64,000 bases of DNA from Mesorhizobium qingshengii. Its GTDB lineage: Bacteria; Pseudomonadota; Alphaproteobacteria; Rhizobiales; Rhizobiaceae. Location of the stretch: the NCBI RefSeq assembly GCF_900103325.1, contig NZ_FMXM01000005.1:124001-188000 (forward strand), read 5' to 3'. Position 1 is the first letter of the stretch; every line of letters starts with the position of its first letter. The notes beneath the pieces are model-generated. The model saw nothing but the letters and a program-made list of their open reading frames with translations. It searched no databases and had not been told where the DNA came from. Shown piece after piece: positions 48,320 through 56,795 of the stretch. Made by a program: the position numbers and the translations under genes.

Positions 48320-48952
48320 TCAGTCGGTTGCAAAACAATAGAACAGGCCATCGCCACCGGTGCCCTTCAGCGCCTCCTGGCTGCAGCCGCCGCGCGAGGC
48401 GTGCGAGGAATTCCAGGACTTGGCGGCGGCCGAATCGTCAAGGCCGGTGCGATCGTGATGACCCATCATCGCGGCCCCTTCCGCGCCACTCATCGTCCAG
48501 TCGCCGCAGGTCTGGTCGGCTATCTTCGTGCCGTCAGGCTTGGAGCCGGTGAGCATGTCGTGCCGATTTGGCGTGTCGCCGCGGCCGTTGACCAATTCGC
48601 CCTCCTCGTTCAGCGCTGTCTGCTTGGTGATGCCGTTGGTGTCGCTGTGCAGCGAAGCGACGTCGTCGGCTATCTTGACACCCTTGGCATTCACCCATGG
48701 TCCCTTGCCGATGCGGTCGCGCGCATCGGTGTCGCTTGTCGAAAGATACGCATGCCAGGTCCTGCCGGTGACGCCGGCGGATTCCGCCAGCGACGCGCAA
48801 TGCGCGTCCGCGCCCTTGAGGCCACCGAGATCGGCGCCCTTGCCCGAACCGACACTGGTGACGAAGAAACTCATCTTTGCGTCTTGCGAGAGGGCTGTGC
48901 CGGCAGTGACGGCCGTGATGGCGGTGGCGGCAACGAGAAGATTTCTGCGCAT
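48320..48952 (-). CDS. Secreted lectin-like protein
   Basis: 210 residues from ATG 48952 (Shine-Dalgarno GGAGG). Signal peptide MRRNLLVAATAITAVTAGTALSQ by position; the mature part begins KMSFFVTSVGSGKGADLGGL. Paired Cys and phrases GADAHCASLAE, GRTWHAYLSTSDTDARDRIG, TCGDWTMSGAEGAAMMGHHD, SRGGCSQEAL and a terminal FYCFATD resemble the C-type-lectin-like domain found in some bacterial secreted proteins. Ligand unknown. A frame upstream to 48985 would include a palindrome and is less likely. Confidence 0.7.
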   Translation of the reverse strand: MRRNLLVAATAITAVTAGTALSQDAKMSFFVTSVGSGKGADLGGLKGADAHCASLAESAGVTGRTWHAYLSTSDTDARDRIGKGPWVNAKGVKIADDVASLHSDTNGITKQTALNEEGELVNGRGDTPNRHDMLTGSKPDGTKIADQTCGDWTMSGAEGAAMMGHHDRTGLDDSAAAKSWNSSHASRGGCSQEALKGTGGDGLFYCFATD

Positions 48953-48969
48953 GTCGGTCCTCCGGTTGG

Positions 48970-48991
48970 CTTCGAATGGTTGCATTCGAAG
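48970..48991. promoter_or_regulatory. Perfect palindrome upstream of the lectin-like gene
   Basis: CTTCGAATG-GTTG-CATTCGAAG, 9-bp perfect arms. It sits 17 nt upstream of the ATG of the lectin-like gene and 43 nt beyond the SDR stop on the same strand. It could be an operator, or a hairpin ending the SDR transcript; there is no T-run. Confidence 0.45.
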
Positions 48992-49034
48992 AAACGTTGC
49001 CGGAGGCCTATTTAATCCGCTTCGCGCTCAAGTT

Positions 49035-49775
49035 TTATTCCGGCTGCCTGTACGCGACAAATCGGTTGTGTTTGGCCTGGAAGATCAGCCCGGTCTCTTT
49101 CAGGTGCGGGCTGGCCAGCGGCACGATGCGCCTGGCGATTTCCGAGGGGTGCGGCAGCGTTGCCGGATCCTCGCCGGGTACGGCCTGGGCACGCATGGCG
49201 GTGCGGGTGGCGCCAGGGTCGGCCGCGTTGACGCGCAGCGGCAGGCTTTGCGTCTCCTGCGCCCAGGAGCGCATCATCGTCTCGACCGCAGCCTTGGACG
49301 CCGCGTAGGGCGCCCAGAAGGCGCGCGCCGAATGAGCCGCGTTGGAGGAAAGCAGAATGGCCCGGCCGGCGTCGGAGAGCCGCAGCAGCGGGTCGACCGA
49401 GCGGATCAGCCGCCATGTCGAGGTGACGTTGATGGTCATCACCTTCTCGAAGGTCTTCGCCTCGACATGGCCGATCGGTGAGATCACGCCGAGCACGCCG
49501 GCATTGGCGACGAGAATGTCGAGCTTGCCCCAGCGTTCGTGGATGGCGCCGCCCAGCCGGTCAATGCCGGCCATGTCGGCGAGATCGAGCGGCACCAGCG
49601 TCGCCTGGCCGCCTGCCGCCTTTATCTGATCGTCGAGTTCCTCCAGGCCGCCGACAGTGCGCGCAACCGCAATGACATGCGCGCCGGCGGCGGCCAGTTC
49701 CTTGGCGATGAAATAGCCGATGCCGCGCGAAGCGCCGGTGACGACCGCAACGCGGCCGGTAAGGTCGAGGGTCAT
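49035..49775 (-). CDS. Short-chain dehydrogenase/reductase
   Basis: 246 residues from ATG 49775; the longer frame to 49862 runs into the repeat element and is rejected. Rossmann motif TGASRGIG, VANAG, catalytic Ser in ILLSSNAA and the Tyr-x3-Lys pair in APYAASKAA. Oxidoreductase using NAD(P)H; substrate unknown. It lies downstream of purF with repeat copy B between them. Confidence 0.9.
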   Translation of the reverse strand: MTLDLTGRVAVVTGASRGIGYFIAKELAAAGAHVIAVARTVGGLEELDDQIKAAGGQATLVPLDLADMAGIDRLGGAIHERWGKLDILVANAGVLGVISPIGHVEAKTFEKVMTINVTSTWRLIRSVDPLLRLSDAGRAILLSSNAAHSARAFWAPYAASKAAVETMMRSWAQETQSLPLRVNAADPGATRTAMRAQAVPGEDPATLPHPSEIARRIVPLASPHLKETGLIFQAKHNRFVAYRQPE

Positions 49776-49810
49776 GCGATGGATTCCGGAAATCTGGCTA
49801 AGGCTAAAGC

Positions 49811-49906
49811 AATTCCAGGAAAAGTGTGAAACGGTTTTCCGTCTGGAATTGCGTCGAAACAAAGAGATAGAGCGGTTCTGCGTTTCCGTGAAACGACGAA
49901 CCGCTC
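49811..49906. repeat. Double-hairpin intergenic repeat, copy B
   Basis: 96 nt made of two hairpins. The first has arms AATTCCAG and CTGGAATT with an inner GGAAAA/TTTTCC. The second has AGAGCGGTT (49869-49877) and AACCGCTCT, with an inner GTTTC-CGT-GAAAC. It matches copy A at 47801-47919 over most of its length. It lies between the purF stop and the SDR gene, so it may sit in or punctuate that transcript. Confidence 0.88.
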
Positions 49907-49925
49907 TGATGACGGTCCGACAATC

Positions 49926-51395
49926 CTACGTCCCGCTCGTCGCCAGGAGCGACAGCGTGCGCACATTGTCGTGGCCTTCGAAGTCGAGCAGGCGGGTCGG
50001 ATACTGGCCGGTGAAGCAGGCGTCGCAGAATTGCGGCTGGTCGTTGTCGCGGCCCGCCTCGCCGACGGCGCGGTAGAGCCCGTCGATCGAGAGGAAGCCA
50101 AGCGAATCGACACGGATGAACTCGGCCATCTCTTCCACCGACATGCGCGATGCCAGAAGCTTCGACTTCTCCGGCGTGTCCACGCCGTAGAAGCAGGACG
50201 CGCTGGTCGGTGGCGAGGCGATGCGCATGTGCACTTCCTTGGCACCGGCGTCGCGCACCATCTGTACGATCTTCTGGCTGGTGGTGCCGCGTACGATCGA
50301 ATCGTCGACCAGCACCACGCGCTTGCCCTCGATCATGCGGCGGTTGGCGTTGTGCTTCAGCTTGACGCCCATGTGGCGGATCGAATCGCCGGGCTGGATG
50401 AAGGTGCGGCCGACATAGTGGTTGCGGATGATGCCGAGTTCGAAGGGAATGCCCGCCGCTTGGCTGAAGCCGATCGCCGCCGGCGTGCCCGAATCCGGCA
50501 CTGGCACGACAATGTCGGCCTCGACCGGGTTTTCCTGCGCCAGCTCGGCGCCGATGCGCTTGCGCACCTCATAGACGTTGCGGCCTTCGACCGACGAATC
50601 CGGTCGCGCGAAATAGACATACTCGAAGATGCAGAAGCGGGTTTTCTGCGGCTCGAAGGGGAACAGGCTCTCAATGCCCTTGGACGTGACCACAACCATC
50701 TCGCCGGGCTTCAGGTCGCGCACGAAACGCGCGCCGATGATGTCGAGCGCACAGGTCTCGGAGGCCAGGATCCAGGCGCCGTCAAGATCACCCAGCACCA
50801 GCGGCCGGATACCGAGCGGATCGCGGCAGCCGATCATCTTCTTGGCTGTCATCGCCACCAGCGAGAAGGCGCCCTCGACCTGCCGCACCGCATCGATGAA
50901 ACGCGAGTTCAAGTCGCGCTCCTTGCTGGTGGCGACAAGGTGCAAAATCGTCTCGGTGTCGGAGGTGGACGAGAAGATCGCGCCCTGCTTCTGCAGCGCG
51001 CGTTGCACGGTCATGGCATTGGTGAGATTGCCATTGTGGGCAACGGCAAAGCCGCCATCGGCCAACTCGGCGAAGAAGGGCTGGATGTTACGCATACCGG
51101 CGCCGCCGGTCGTGGCGTAGCGTGTGTGGCCAATGGCGCGGTTGCCTTGCAGGCTGTCGATGACGCGCTGCTTGGTGAAGGTGTCGCCGATCAGGCCGAC
51201 ATGGCGTTCGACATGAAACTGGGTGCCGTCATAGGAAACGATGCCGGCAGCCTCCTGGCCGCGATGCTGCAGCGCATGCAGGCCGAGGGTGACAATGGCT
51301 GCCGCGTCCTGCCGGCCGAAAATGCCGAACACGCCGCATTCATCGTGGAAATGGTCGTCGGCCTCGGCGGAAAGCCCGTTGTCTGCGTCTGCCAT
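49926..51395 (-). CDS. purF: Amidophosphoribosyltransferase
   Basis: 489 residues from ATG 51395 (Shine-Dalgarno GGAG 6 nt upstream). First committed step of purine synthesis: glutamine plus PRPP to phosphoribosylamine. The N-terminal nucleophile Cys lies in HDECGVFGIFG and is exposed after removal of a short propeptide. ALQHRGQEAAGI marks the glutaminase half. The PRPP-binding segment is RVVLVDDSIVRGTTSQKIV. It follows cvpA on the same strand, the classic cvpA-purF order. Confidence 0.96.
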   Translation of the reverse strand: MADADNGLSAEADDHFHDECGVFGIFGRQDAAAIVTLGLHALQHRGQEAAGIVSYDGTQFHVERHVGLIGDTFTKQRVIDSLQGNRAIGHTRYATTGGAGMRNIQPFFAELADGGFAVAHNGNLTNAMTVQRALQKQGAIFSSTSDTETILHLVATSKERDLNSRFIDAVRQVEGAFSLVAMTAKKMIGCRDPLGIRPLVLGDLDGAWILASETCALDIIGARFVRDLKPGEMVVVTSKGIESLFPFEPQKTRFCIFEYVYFARPDSSVEGRNVYEVRKRIGAELAQENPVEADIVVPVPDSGTPAAIGFSQAAGIPFELGIIRNHYVGRTFIQPGDSIRHMGVKLKHNANRRMIEGKRVVLVDDSIVRGTTSQKIVQMVRDAGAKEVHMRIASPPTSASCFYGVDTPEKSKLLASRMSVEEMAEFIRVDSLGFLSIDGLYRAVGEAGRDNDQPQFCDACFTGQYPTRLLDFEGHDNVRTLSLLATSGT

Positions 51396-51488
51396 CTTAA
51401 GCTCCGCTAAAATCGCCATATAAGGCGGGTGCGCGCCGAAAGCAACGCGCACCGTGCAGCCGTTCACATGATCGTCGGTTTTCCGACG

Positions 51489-52160
51489 TCAGTTCGCCGG
51501 CGCTGCCGGTGCTGGATTGGCCGGGGCGTTGTCCGCCGGCGGCGTTCCGGCGTCACTGTCGTCGGGAGCCGGCGCATTGGCATCGTCGCCGCCAGCCGGC
51601 GCATCCGCCGCCGGTGCGTCGGGAGCGGCGGGCGTCTCGGTAGCCGGCTGATTCGGATTGAGCTTCTTGAGGATGGCGTTTTCCGGATCCTCGGGCAGCA
51701 GGCTTTCAAGCTTGGCACCGATCGATTCGAGCAACGGCCGCGACTTGGCATCCGTGACCCAGGCCGGTGCCTTGGCGCCAGCCAGCCAGTTGAAGAACAA
51801 CAGCGCCACCGCGACGACCAGAATGCCGCGCGCGGCGCCGTAGAGGAAACCCAGCGTGCGGTCGAGTGCGCCGATCCTGGAATCGATGATCCAGTCGGCG
51901 AGCTTCATGGTGATGACCGAGACGACGATCAGCGCAATGATGAAGACGACGCCGGCGGCGGCCGCCATGGCGATCTTGTCATTGTCGATGTAAGGCTTGA
52001 GATAAGGCAGAACTGGCTTGTAGAAGAAGAAAGCCGCCGCCGCTGCCGCCGCCCAGGAAACGACAGACAGGATTTCGCGCGAGAAGCCACGGACCATGGC
52101 GAGCATCGCCGAGACCAGGGTGAAGCCGACAAGAATTCCGTCAAGCAGCGTAATCGGCAT
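51489..52160 (-). CDS. cvpA: CvpA-family membrane protein
   Basis: 223 residues. Four membrane helices in the first 150 residues (LLDGILVGFTLVSAMLAMVRG, AAAAAFFFYKPVLPYLKPYI, VVFIIALIVVSVITM, GILVVAVALLFFNWLAG). RGFSREILSVVSWAAA is a family hallmark. The C-terminal 60 residues are an Ala/Pro/Asp-rich, probably disordered tail, longer than in E. coli. Located directly upstream of purF as in many proteobacteria. Confidence 0.92.
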   Translation of the reverse strand: MPITLLDGILVGFTLVSAMLAMVRGFSREILSVVSWAAAAAAAFFFYKPVLPYLKPYIDNDKIAMAAAAGVVFIIALIVVSVITMKLADWIIDSRIGALDRTLGFLYGAARGILVVAVALLFFNWLAGAKAPAWVTDAKSRPLLESIGAKLESLLPEDPENAILKKLNPNQPATETPAAPDAPAADAPAGGDDANAPAPDDSDAGTPPADNAPANPAPAAPAN

Positions 52161-52204
52161 GTCTTTCGCCCCACTCCATGTCTTTCACCAGTCGACGAGC
52201 CGCG

Positions 52205-53608
52205 TCACTCTTCCTCGTCGGCGCGGCTGCGGCGTGAGCCGGCTATACGCGCCACGAGGTCGGCAAGCTCGGTCGGCTGGAAAGCACCGGCCCCGATCCC
52301 CCCGGCAAGTTCCCCACTGCCCATGGGCAGAACCGCGCTTCCAAAACCCAGCTTTTCGGCTTCCTTGAGGCGCTGTTGCGCATGCGCAACCGGCCTCACG
52401 GCGCCCGAAAGGCTGATTTCGCCGAAATAGACGCAATCGGCGGGAAGGGCAAGACCGGTGAGCGAGGAAACCAGGGCGGCCGCCACCGCTAGATCCGCGG
52501 CGGGCTCAGAGATCCGATAGCCGCCGGCGACGTTGAGATAGACGTCATGGGTGCCGAAACGTACGCCGCAATGGGCTTCGAGGACCGCCAGGATCATCGA
52601 CAGCCGGGCGCCGTCCCAGCCGACGACGGCGCGGCGCGGCGTGCCGAGCGAAGATGGCGCGACCAGCGCCTGAATCTCGACCAGAACCGGCCTCGTCCCT
52701 TCCATGCCGGCGAAAACCGCGGCACCCGGCGATTTCGCATGACGCTCGCCGAGGAAGAGCTCGGACGGATTGGCGACTTCGCGCAAGCCCTTGTCCGACA
52801 TCTCGAAGACGCCGATCTCGTCGGTGGGACCAAAGCGGTTCTTCACCGTGCGCAGGATGCGGTAGTGATGGCCGCCTTCGCCCTCGAAGTAGAGCACGGC
52901 GTCGACCATGTGCTCGACGACGCGTGGTCCGGCGATCTGGCCCTCCTTGGTGACATGGCCGACCAGCACGATCGCCGCACCCGTTGATTTCGCATAGCGG
53001 ATCATCGCCTGCGCGGCGGCGCGCACCTGGGTGACGGTGCCTGGCGCCGAATCGGCGAGGTCGGTCCACAGCGTCTGGATCGAATCCAAGATGACGAGGT
53101 CCGGCCGCTTGCCGTCGGCGATCGTCGCCAGGATGTCCTCGACATTGGTCTCCGCGGCCAGTTCCACCGGTGCCGATGCGACGCCAAGCCGCTGCGCGCG
53201 CAGCCTGATCTGGGCGACGGCCTCTTCGCCCGAGACATAGACGATGCGGTGGCCTTTTGACGCGAGCGCCGCGGCCGCCTGGGTGAGCAGCGTCGATTTG
53301 CCGATGCCGGGGTCGCCGCCGACCAGCAGCGCCGAGCCACGCACGAAACCGCCGCCAGTGGCGCGATCGAGTTCGCCGATGCCCGAGATGATGCGCGGCG
53401 CGTCCTCGATGTCGCCGGACAGCGTTGTCAGCACGACGGCACGTCCCTTGCGGGCGTTGCGCGTATTGGCCGGACCCGAGCCGATGCCACCGGACGTGCC
53501 TTCCTCGACCAGCGTGTTCCATTCGCCGCAGGCATCGCATTTGCCGGCCCAGCGCTGATGCACCGATCCGCAATTCTGGCAGATGAACTGAACACGCGAT
53601 TTGGCCAT
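52205..53608 (-). CDS. radA: DNA repair ATPase RadA
   Basis: 467 residues. Branch-migration helicase of recombination. N-terminal zinc finger (FICQNCGSVHQRWAGKCDAC), Walker A GGDPGIGKSTLL, the RadA-specific KNRFGPTDEIGVFEM, and a C-terminal Lon-like domain (GGYRISEPAADLAVAAAL). Sits 63 nt after dnaB. In many rhizobia an alr gene lies between dnaB and radA; here there is none. Confidence 0.95.
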   Translation of the reverse strand: MAKSRVQFICQNCGSVHQRWAGKCDACGEWNTLVEEGTSGGIGSGPANTRNARKGRAVVLTTLSGDIEDAPRIISGIGELDRATGGGFVRGSALLVGGDPGIGKSTLLTQAAAALASKGHRIVYVSGEEAVAQIRLRAQRLGVASAPVELAAETNVEDILATIADGKRPDLVILDSIQTLWTDLADSAPGTVTQVRAAAQAMIRYAKSTGAAIVLVGHVTKEGQIAGPRVVEHMVDAVLYFEGEGGHHYRILRTVKNRFGPTDEIGVFEMSDKGLREVANPSELFLGERHAKSPGAAVFAGMEGTRPVLVEIQALVAPSSLGTPRRAVVGWDGARLSMILAVLEAHCGVRFGTHDVYLNVAGGYRISEPAADLAVAAALVSSLTGLALPADCVYFGEISLSGAVRPVAHAQQRLKEAEKLGFGSAVLPMGSGELAGGIGAGAFQPTELADLVARIAGSRRSRADEEE

Positions 53609-53671
53609 CAGGTGGATGCCGCTTGAAAATGGCCTGGGGGGTGGGACAGAGGGCGAGGGCAGGTCAAGAAA

Positions 53672-55162
53672 TTACTCGAACCTCTCCGGCAGGTGATGTT
53701 CCTCGGCAAGGTCGGAGAAGCGGGTGAACTCGCCCTGGAAGGCAAGGCTGACAGTGCCGGTCGGCCCATGGCGCTGCTTGGCAATGATCACTTCGGCCTT
53801 GCCTTGTACCTCGATCATCTTCGTTTCCCAGGCAAGGTGCTCGGGCGTGCCTTTCTCCGGCTCCTTGTTCTTGATGTAGTATTCCTCGCGGTACACAAAT
53901 AGCACCACGTCGGCGTCCTGCTCGATCGAGCCCGATTCGCGCAAGTCGGACAGCTGCGGATGCTTGTCGTCGCGGCTTTCGACCTGACGCGAAAGCTGCG
54001 AGAGTGCGATGATCGGCACGCCGAGTTCCTTACCGAGCGCCTTCAGTCCGGTGGTGATCTCGGTGATTTCCTGGACGCGGTTCTGCGACGCCTTGGCGGA
54101 CGAACCCTGCATCAGCTGGATATAGTCGATGACCATCAAATCCAGCCCGCGTTGGCGCTTGAGGCGGCGGGCGCGCGCCGCGAGCTGCGCAATCGAAATG
54201 CCGCCCGTCTGGTCGATGTAGAGCGGGCGCTTGTGGTTCTCCTGCGTGTACGCGACAAGCTTGCCGAAATCGGCTTCCGTCAAGTCGCCACGCCTGATTT
54301 TGGACGATGGGATCTCGGTCTGCTCGGAGATGATGCGGGTGGCCAACTGCTCTGACGACATTTCGAGCGAGAAGAAGCCGACGACGCCGCCATTGGCAGC
54401 CTTGACGGAGCCGTCGGCCTGCTGGGCGGGCTCATAGGCGGCGGCGATATTATAGGCGATGTTGGTGGCCAGCGACGTCTTGCCCATGCCCGGGCGGCCG
54501 GCGATGATGATCAAATCCGACGGCTGCAAGCCGCCCATGCGGTTGTCGAGATCGCGCAGGCCGGTGGCAATTCCCGACAGGTGGCCGTCGCGCATATAGG
54601 CGGCGCTGGCCATGTCGACGGCGTTCTTCAACGCATCGGAAAAACTTTCGAAACCGCCATCGTAGCGGCCGTTTTCGGCCAGCTCGAACAGCCGCCGCTC
54701 GGCGTCCTCGATCTGCTCGGTGGGCGCCATGTCGACAGGCGCGTCATAGGCGATGTTGACCATGTCCTCGCCGACGGTGATTAGCGCCCGGCGGGTGGCA
54801 AGGTCATAGATGGCGCGGCCATAATCGGTCGCGTTGACGACGGTAACGGCCTCCACTGCCAGCCGCACGACGTATTGCGCCATCGTCATGTCGCCGACCT
54901 TCTCGTCGGCCGGCAGGAAGGTCTTCAGCGTGATCGGCGTCGCCACCTTGCCCATGCGTATGAACTCGGAAGCCACCTCATAGATCTTGCGGTGCAGCGG
55001 CTCGTAGAAATGGCTGGCCTTCAGGAAGTCCGAGACGCGGTAGAAGGCGTCGTTGTTGACGAGGATGGCGCCGAGCAGCGCTTGCTCGGCCTCGATGTTG
55101 TTTGGCGCTTCACGATAAAGCGGTGTTTCCGCGACGCCTAATTTCCGCGCTGCCTCTGCCAT
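53672..55162 (-). CDS. dnaB: Replicative DNA helicase DnaB
   Basis: 496 residues. The N-terminal primase-interacting domain begins NIEAEQALLGAILVNNDAFY. The RecA-like motor has Walker A GRPGMGKTSLA, Walker B LDLMVIDYIQLM and SQLSRQVESRDDKHP. No intein: the motor domain is continuous. Preceded by a 263-nt region without a gene that should hold its promoter. Confidence 0.96.
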   Translation of the reverse strand: MAEAARKLGVAETPLYREAPNNIEAEQALLGAILVNNDAFYRVSDFLKASHFYEPLHRKIYEVASEFIRMGKVATPITLKTFLPADEKVGDMTMAQYVVRLAVEAVTVVNATDYGRAIYDLATRRALITVGEDMVNIAYDAPVDMAPTEQIEDAERRLFELAENGRYDGGFESFSDALKNAVDMASAAYMRDGHLSGIATGLRDLDNRMGGLQPSDLIIIAGRPGMGKTSLATNIAYNIAAAYEPAQQADGSVKAANGGVVGFFSLEMSSEQLATRIISEQTEIPSSKIRRGDLTEADFGKLVAYTQENHKRPLYIDQTGGISIAQLAARARRLKRQRGLDLMVIDYIQLMQGSSAKASQNRVQEITEITTGLKALGKELGVPIIALSQLSRQVESRDDKHPQLSDLRESGSIEQDADVVLFVYREEYYIKNKEPEKGTPEHLAWETKMIEVQGKAEVIIAKQRHGPTGTVSLAFQGEFTRFSDLAEEHHLPERFE

Positions 55163-55425
55163 GATGTCCCCGATTTCAATCCCGGCTTCTCGATATCAGA
55201 ACCGGACAATTTGATGCTGACTTATATGCATCAGTGCCCGTCCAACCGTCTTTGATGCCCGCTTTTCACAGCGCAAGAATTCAGTGGAAAGAATCCCGGT
55301 TGACTCGAATCGAAGCTGGGAGCTTAGCGCCTCTCGGAAGAGAACAAAACAGGAAAAGTGTGGATGCTGCGGTCACATAGAAAGGGCTGTGAATTCCTGT
55401 GGCGCTCAAATGATTGCCGAAGGTT

Positions 55426-56406
55426 TCACCGCCGTGGTGTGCTTGGCAACGTGTCGCCCCAGTCCAACCGCCGCGCGGCCTTGAAGACATCGCCGTCGCG
55501 TTTGGTGAACAGTTTTTCGCCGGCACGGCCGTCGTTTTCACAGAGCTTGAGCAAGACCTTGCCGGAACCGGACTTCGGCGGCGCGATCACGCGCGCGAGG
55601 TGGAAAGGGGCGGGTTGTCGCGAGGCGGCGACATAGATGAATTTCTCGTCCTCCCATGGCACATCGGCGTCCTTGGCTAGCCTGTGCAGGCGCGAGCGGG
55701 CGACGCGGCGGGAAAAATGGCACCAGTCGGGTGGGGCGAGCGGGCAGGGTGCCTGATGCGGGCAAGGCGCAAGCACATGCGCACCCGCCTCCATCAGTTG
55801 CCCGCGAACCGCAAGGACACGCTGCCAGCCGGCCGGCGTGCCCGGCTCGACAACCAGCAGCGTATCGCCAGTGAGTTGCCACAGCCGGTCGATGAGCTTC
55901 GGCAATGAGGCCGGAACGATTTCGTCCAGCACATAGGCGCACGTCACCAGATCGGCTGGCTTGAGGTCGGCAAGGTCGACCGTGGCGTCGCCGGCCAGCC
56001 ATATGGTTTGGGCGGTAATTGCATCGCCGGCGAGCGTCTCGCCGACCTTGCGCACCGCGGCACTGGCTTCGAGCAGCACAGCCTGTTCGAGATCGGGCCA
56101 CAGGTCAGTCGTGGCCCAAAGCACCGTGCCAGGGCCGGCGCCAACGTCGAGCAGGCTCTTTGGCGTAAAGCCCGGCCTGGCGTCGCTCAGCGCGTCGAGG
56201 CTGGCGCGGACCGCGGCATAGGTCGCCGGCAGCCGAGTCGCCAGATAGGCCCTCACGGCGGCATCCTGCGCCATATGCAGGCGGCCATCGCGCAGCTCGG
56301 CACGGTAGCGGTCGGACAGCGTTTTTGCCGCTTGCTTGAGTGCCGCCAGCGGAACGTTTTCGAGCAGGCGCTCGACTCCTTGGCGAAGTGGCGCCGGCAG
56401 TTCCAT
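55426..56406 (-). CDS. Rsm22-like small-subunit rRNA methyltransferase family protein
   Basis: 326 residues. SAM-binding Rossmann motif LLDVGAGPGTVLWA (about residue 84), VLDEIVPASL. The C-terminal Cys/His/Trp cluster is PCPHQAPCPLAPPDWCHF, then SRRVARSRLHRLAK. That cluster is the mark of Rsm22/METTL17-type proteins, linked to mitochondrial small-subunit assembly and, in those homologues, to Fe-S binding. The bacterial role is not settled. One nucleotide separates it from ynfA upstream. Confidence 0.85.
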   Translation of the reverse strand: MELPAPLRQGVERLLENVPLAALKQAAKTLSDRYRAELRDGRLHMAQDAAVRAYLATRLPATYAAVRASLDALSDARPGFTPKSLLDVGAGPGTVLWATTDLWPDLEQAVLLEASAAVRKVGETLAGDAITAQTIWLAGDATVDLADLKPADLVTCAYVLDEIVPASLPKLIDRLWQLTGDTLLVVEPGTPAGWQRVLAVRGQLMEAGAHVLAPCPHQAPCPLAPPDWCHFSRRVARSRLHRLAKDADVPWEDEKFIYVAASRQPAPFHLARVIAPPKSGSGKVLLKLCENDGRAGEKLFTKRDGDVFKAARRLDWGDTLPSTPRR

Positions 56407-56407
56407 C

Positions 56408-56731
56408 TCACGCGCCCCTTGGCGCGAGGAGGATCACCGAAGCGCCGACAATGCAGAGGGCGGCACCGGCAAAATCCCAGCGGTCGGGGCGCACGCCTTC
56501 CACCAGCCACAGCCAGCCCAGCGACGCCGCGATGTAGATGCCGCCATAGGCGGCATAGGCGCGGCCGGCGGCGTTTGCGTCGACCAGTGCCAGCAGGAAG
56601 CCGAACAAGGCGAGCGAGGCGAGGCCGGGAAACAGCCATAACGGCGACTTTTCCAGCCGCCACCAGGCCCAGAACGAGAAGCAGCCGGCGATCTCGGCCA
56701 GAGCGGCGGCGGCATAGAAGTTGTAGGTCAT
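56408..56731 (-). CDS. ynfA: YnfA family (UPF0060) small membrane protein
   Basis: 107 residues, four membrane helices: [20 protein letters not shown] starts the protein, and [21 protein letters not shown] is the family signature. It resembles small multidrug resistance transporters in size and layout. Its stop is almost contiguous with the rsm22-like start, so the two share a transcript. Confidence 0.93.
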   Translation of the reverse strand: MTYNFYAAAALAEIAGCFSFWAWWRLEKSPLWLFPGLASLALFGFLLALVDANAAGRAYAAYGGIYIAASLGWLWLVEGVRPDRWDFAGAALCIVGASVILLAPRGA

Positions 56732-56795
56732 GAAAAAGGTCTCGCGATCACGAAACCCTTTTCAGGGCAGCTGCCAGCAATGGCAAGCGGCAATG

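Noticed and set aside
49776..49862. 29-residue extension of the SDR protein
   Set aside because: It would translate the repeat element copy B; the Rossmann N-terminus begins normally at ATG 49775.
55330..55375. Third copy of the double-hairpin repeat (AGGAAAAGTGTG match)
   Set aside because: Only a 12-nt match; neither hairpin nor the AGAGCGGTT segment follows, so it is chance or a remnant too short to support.
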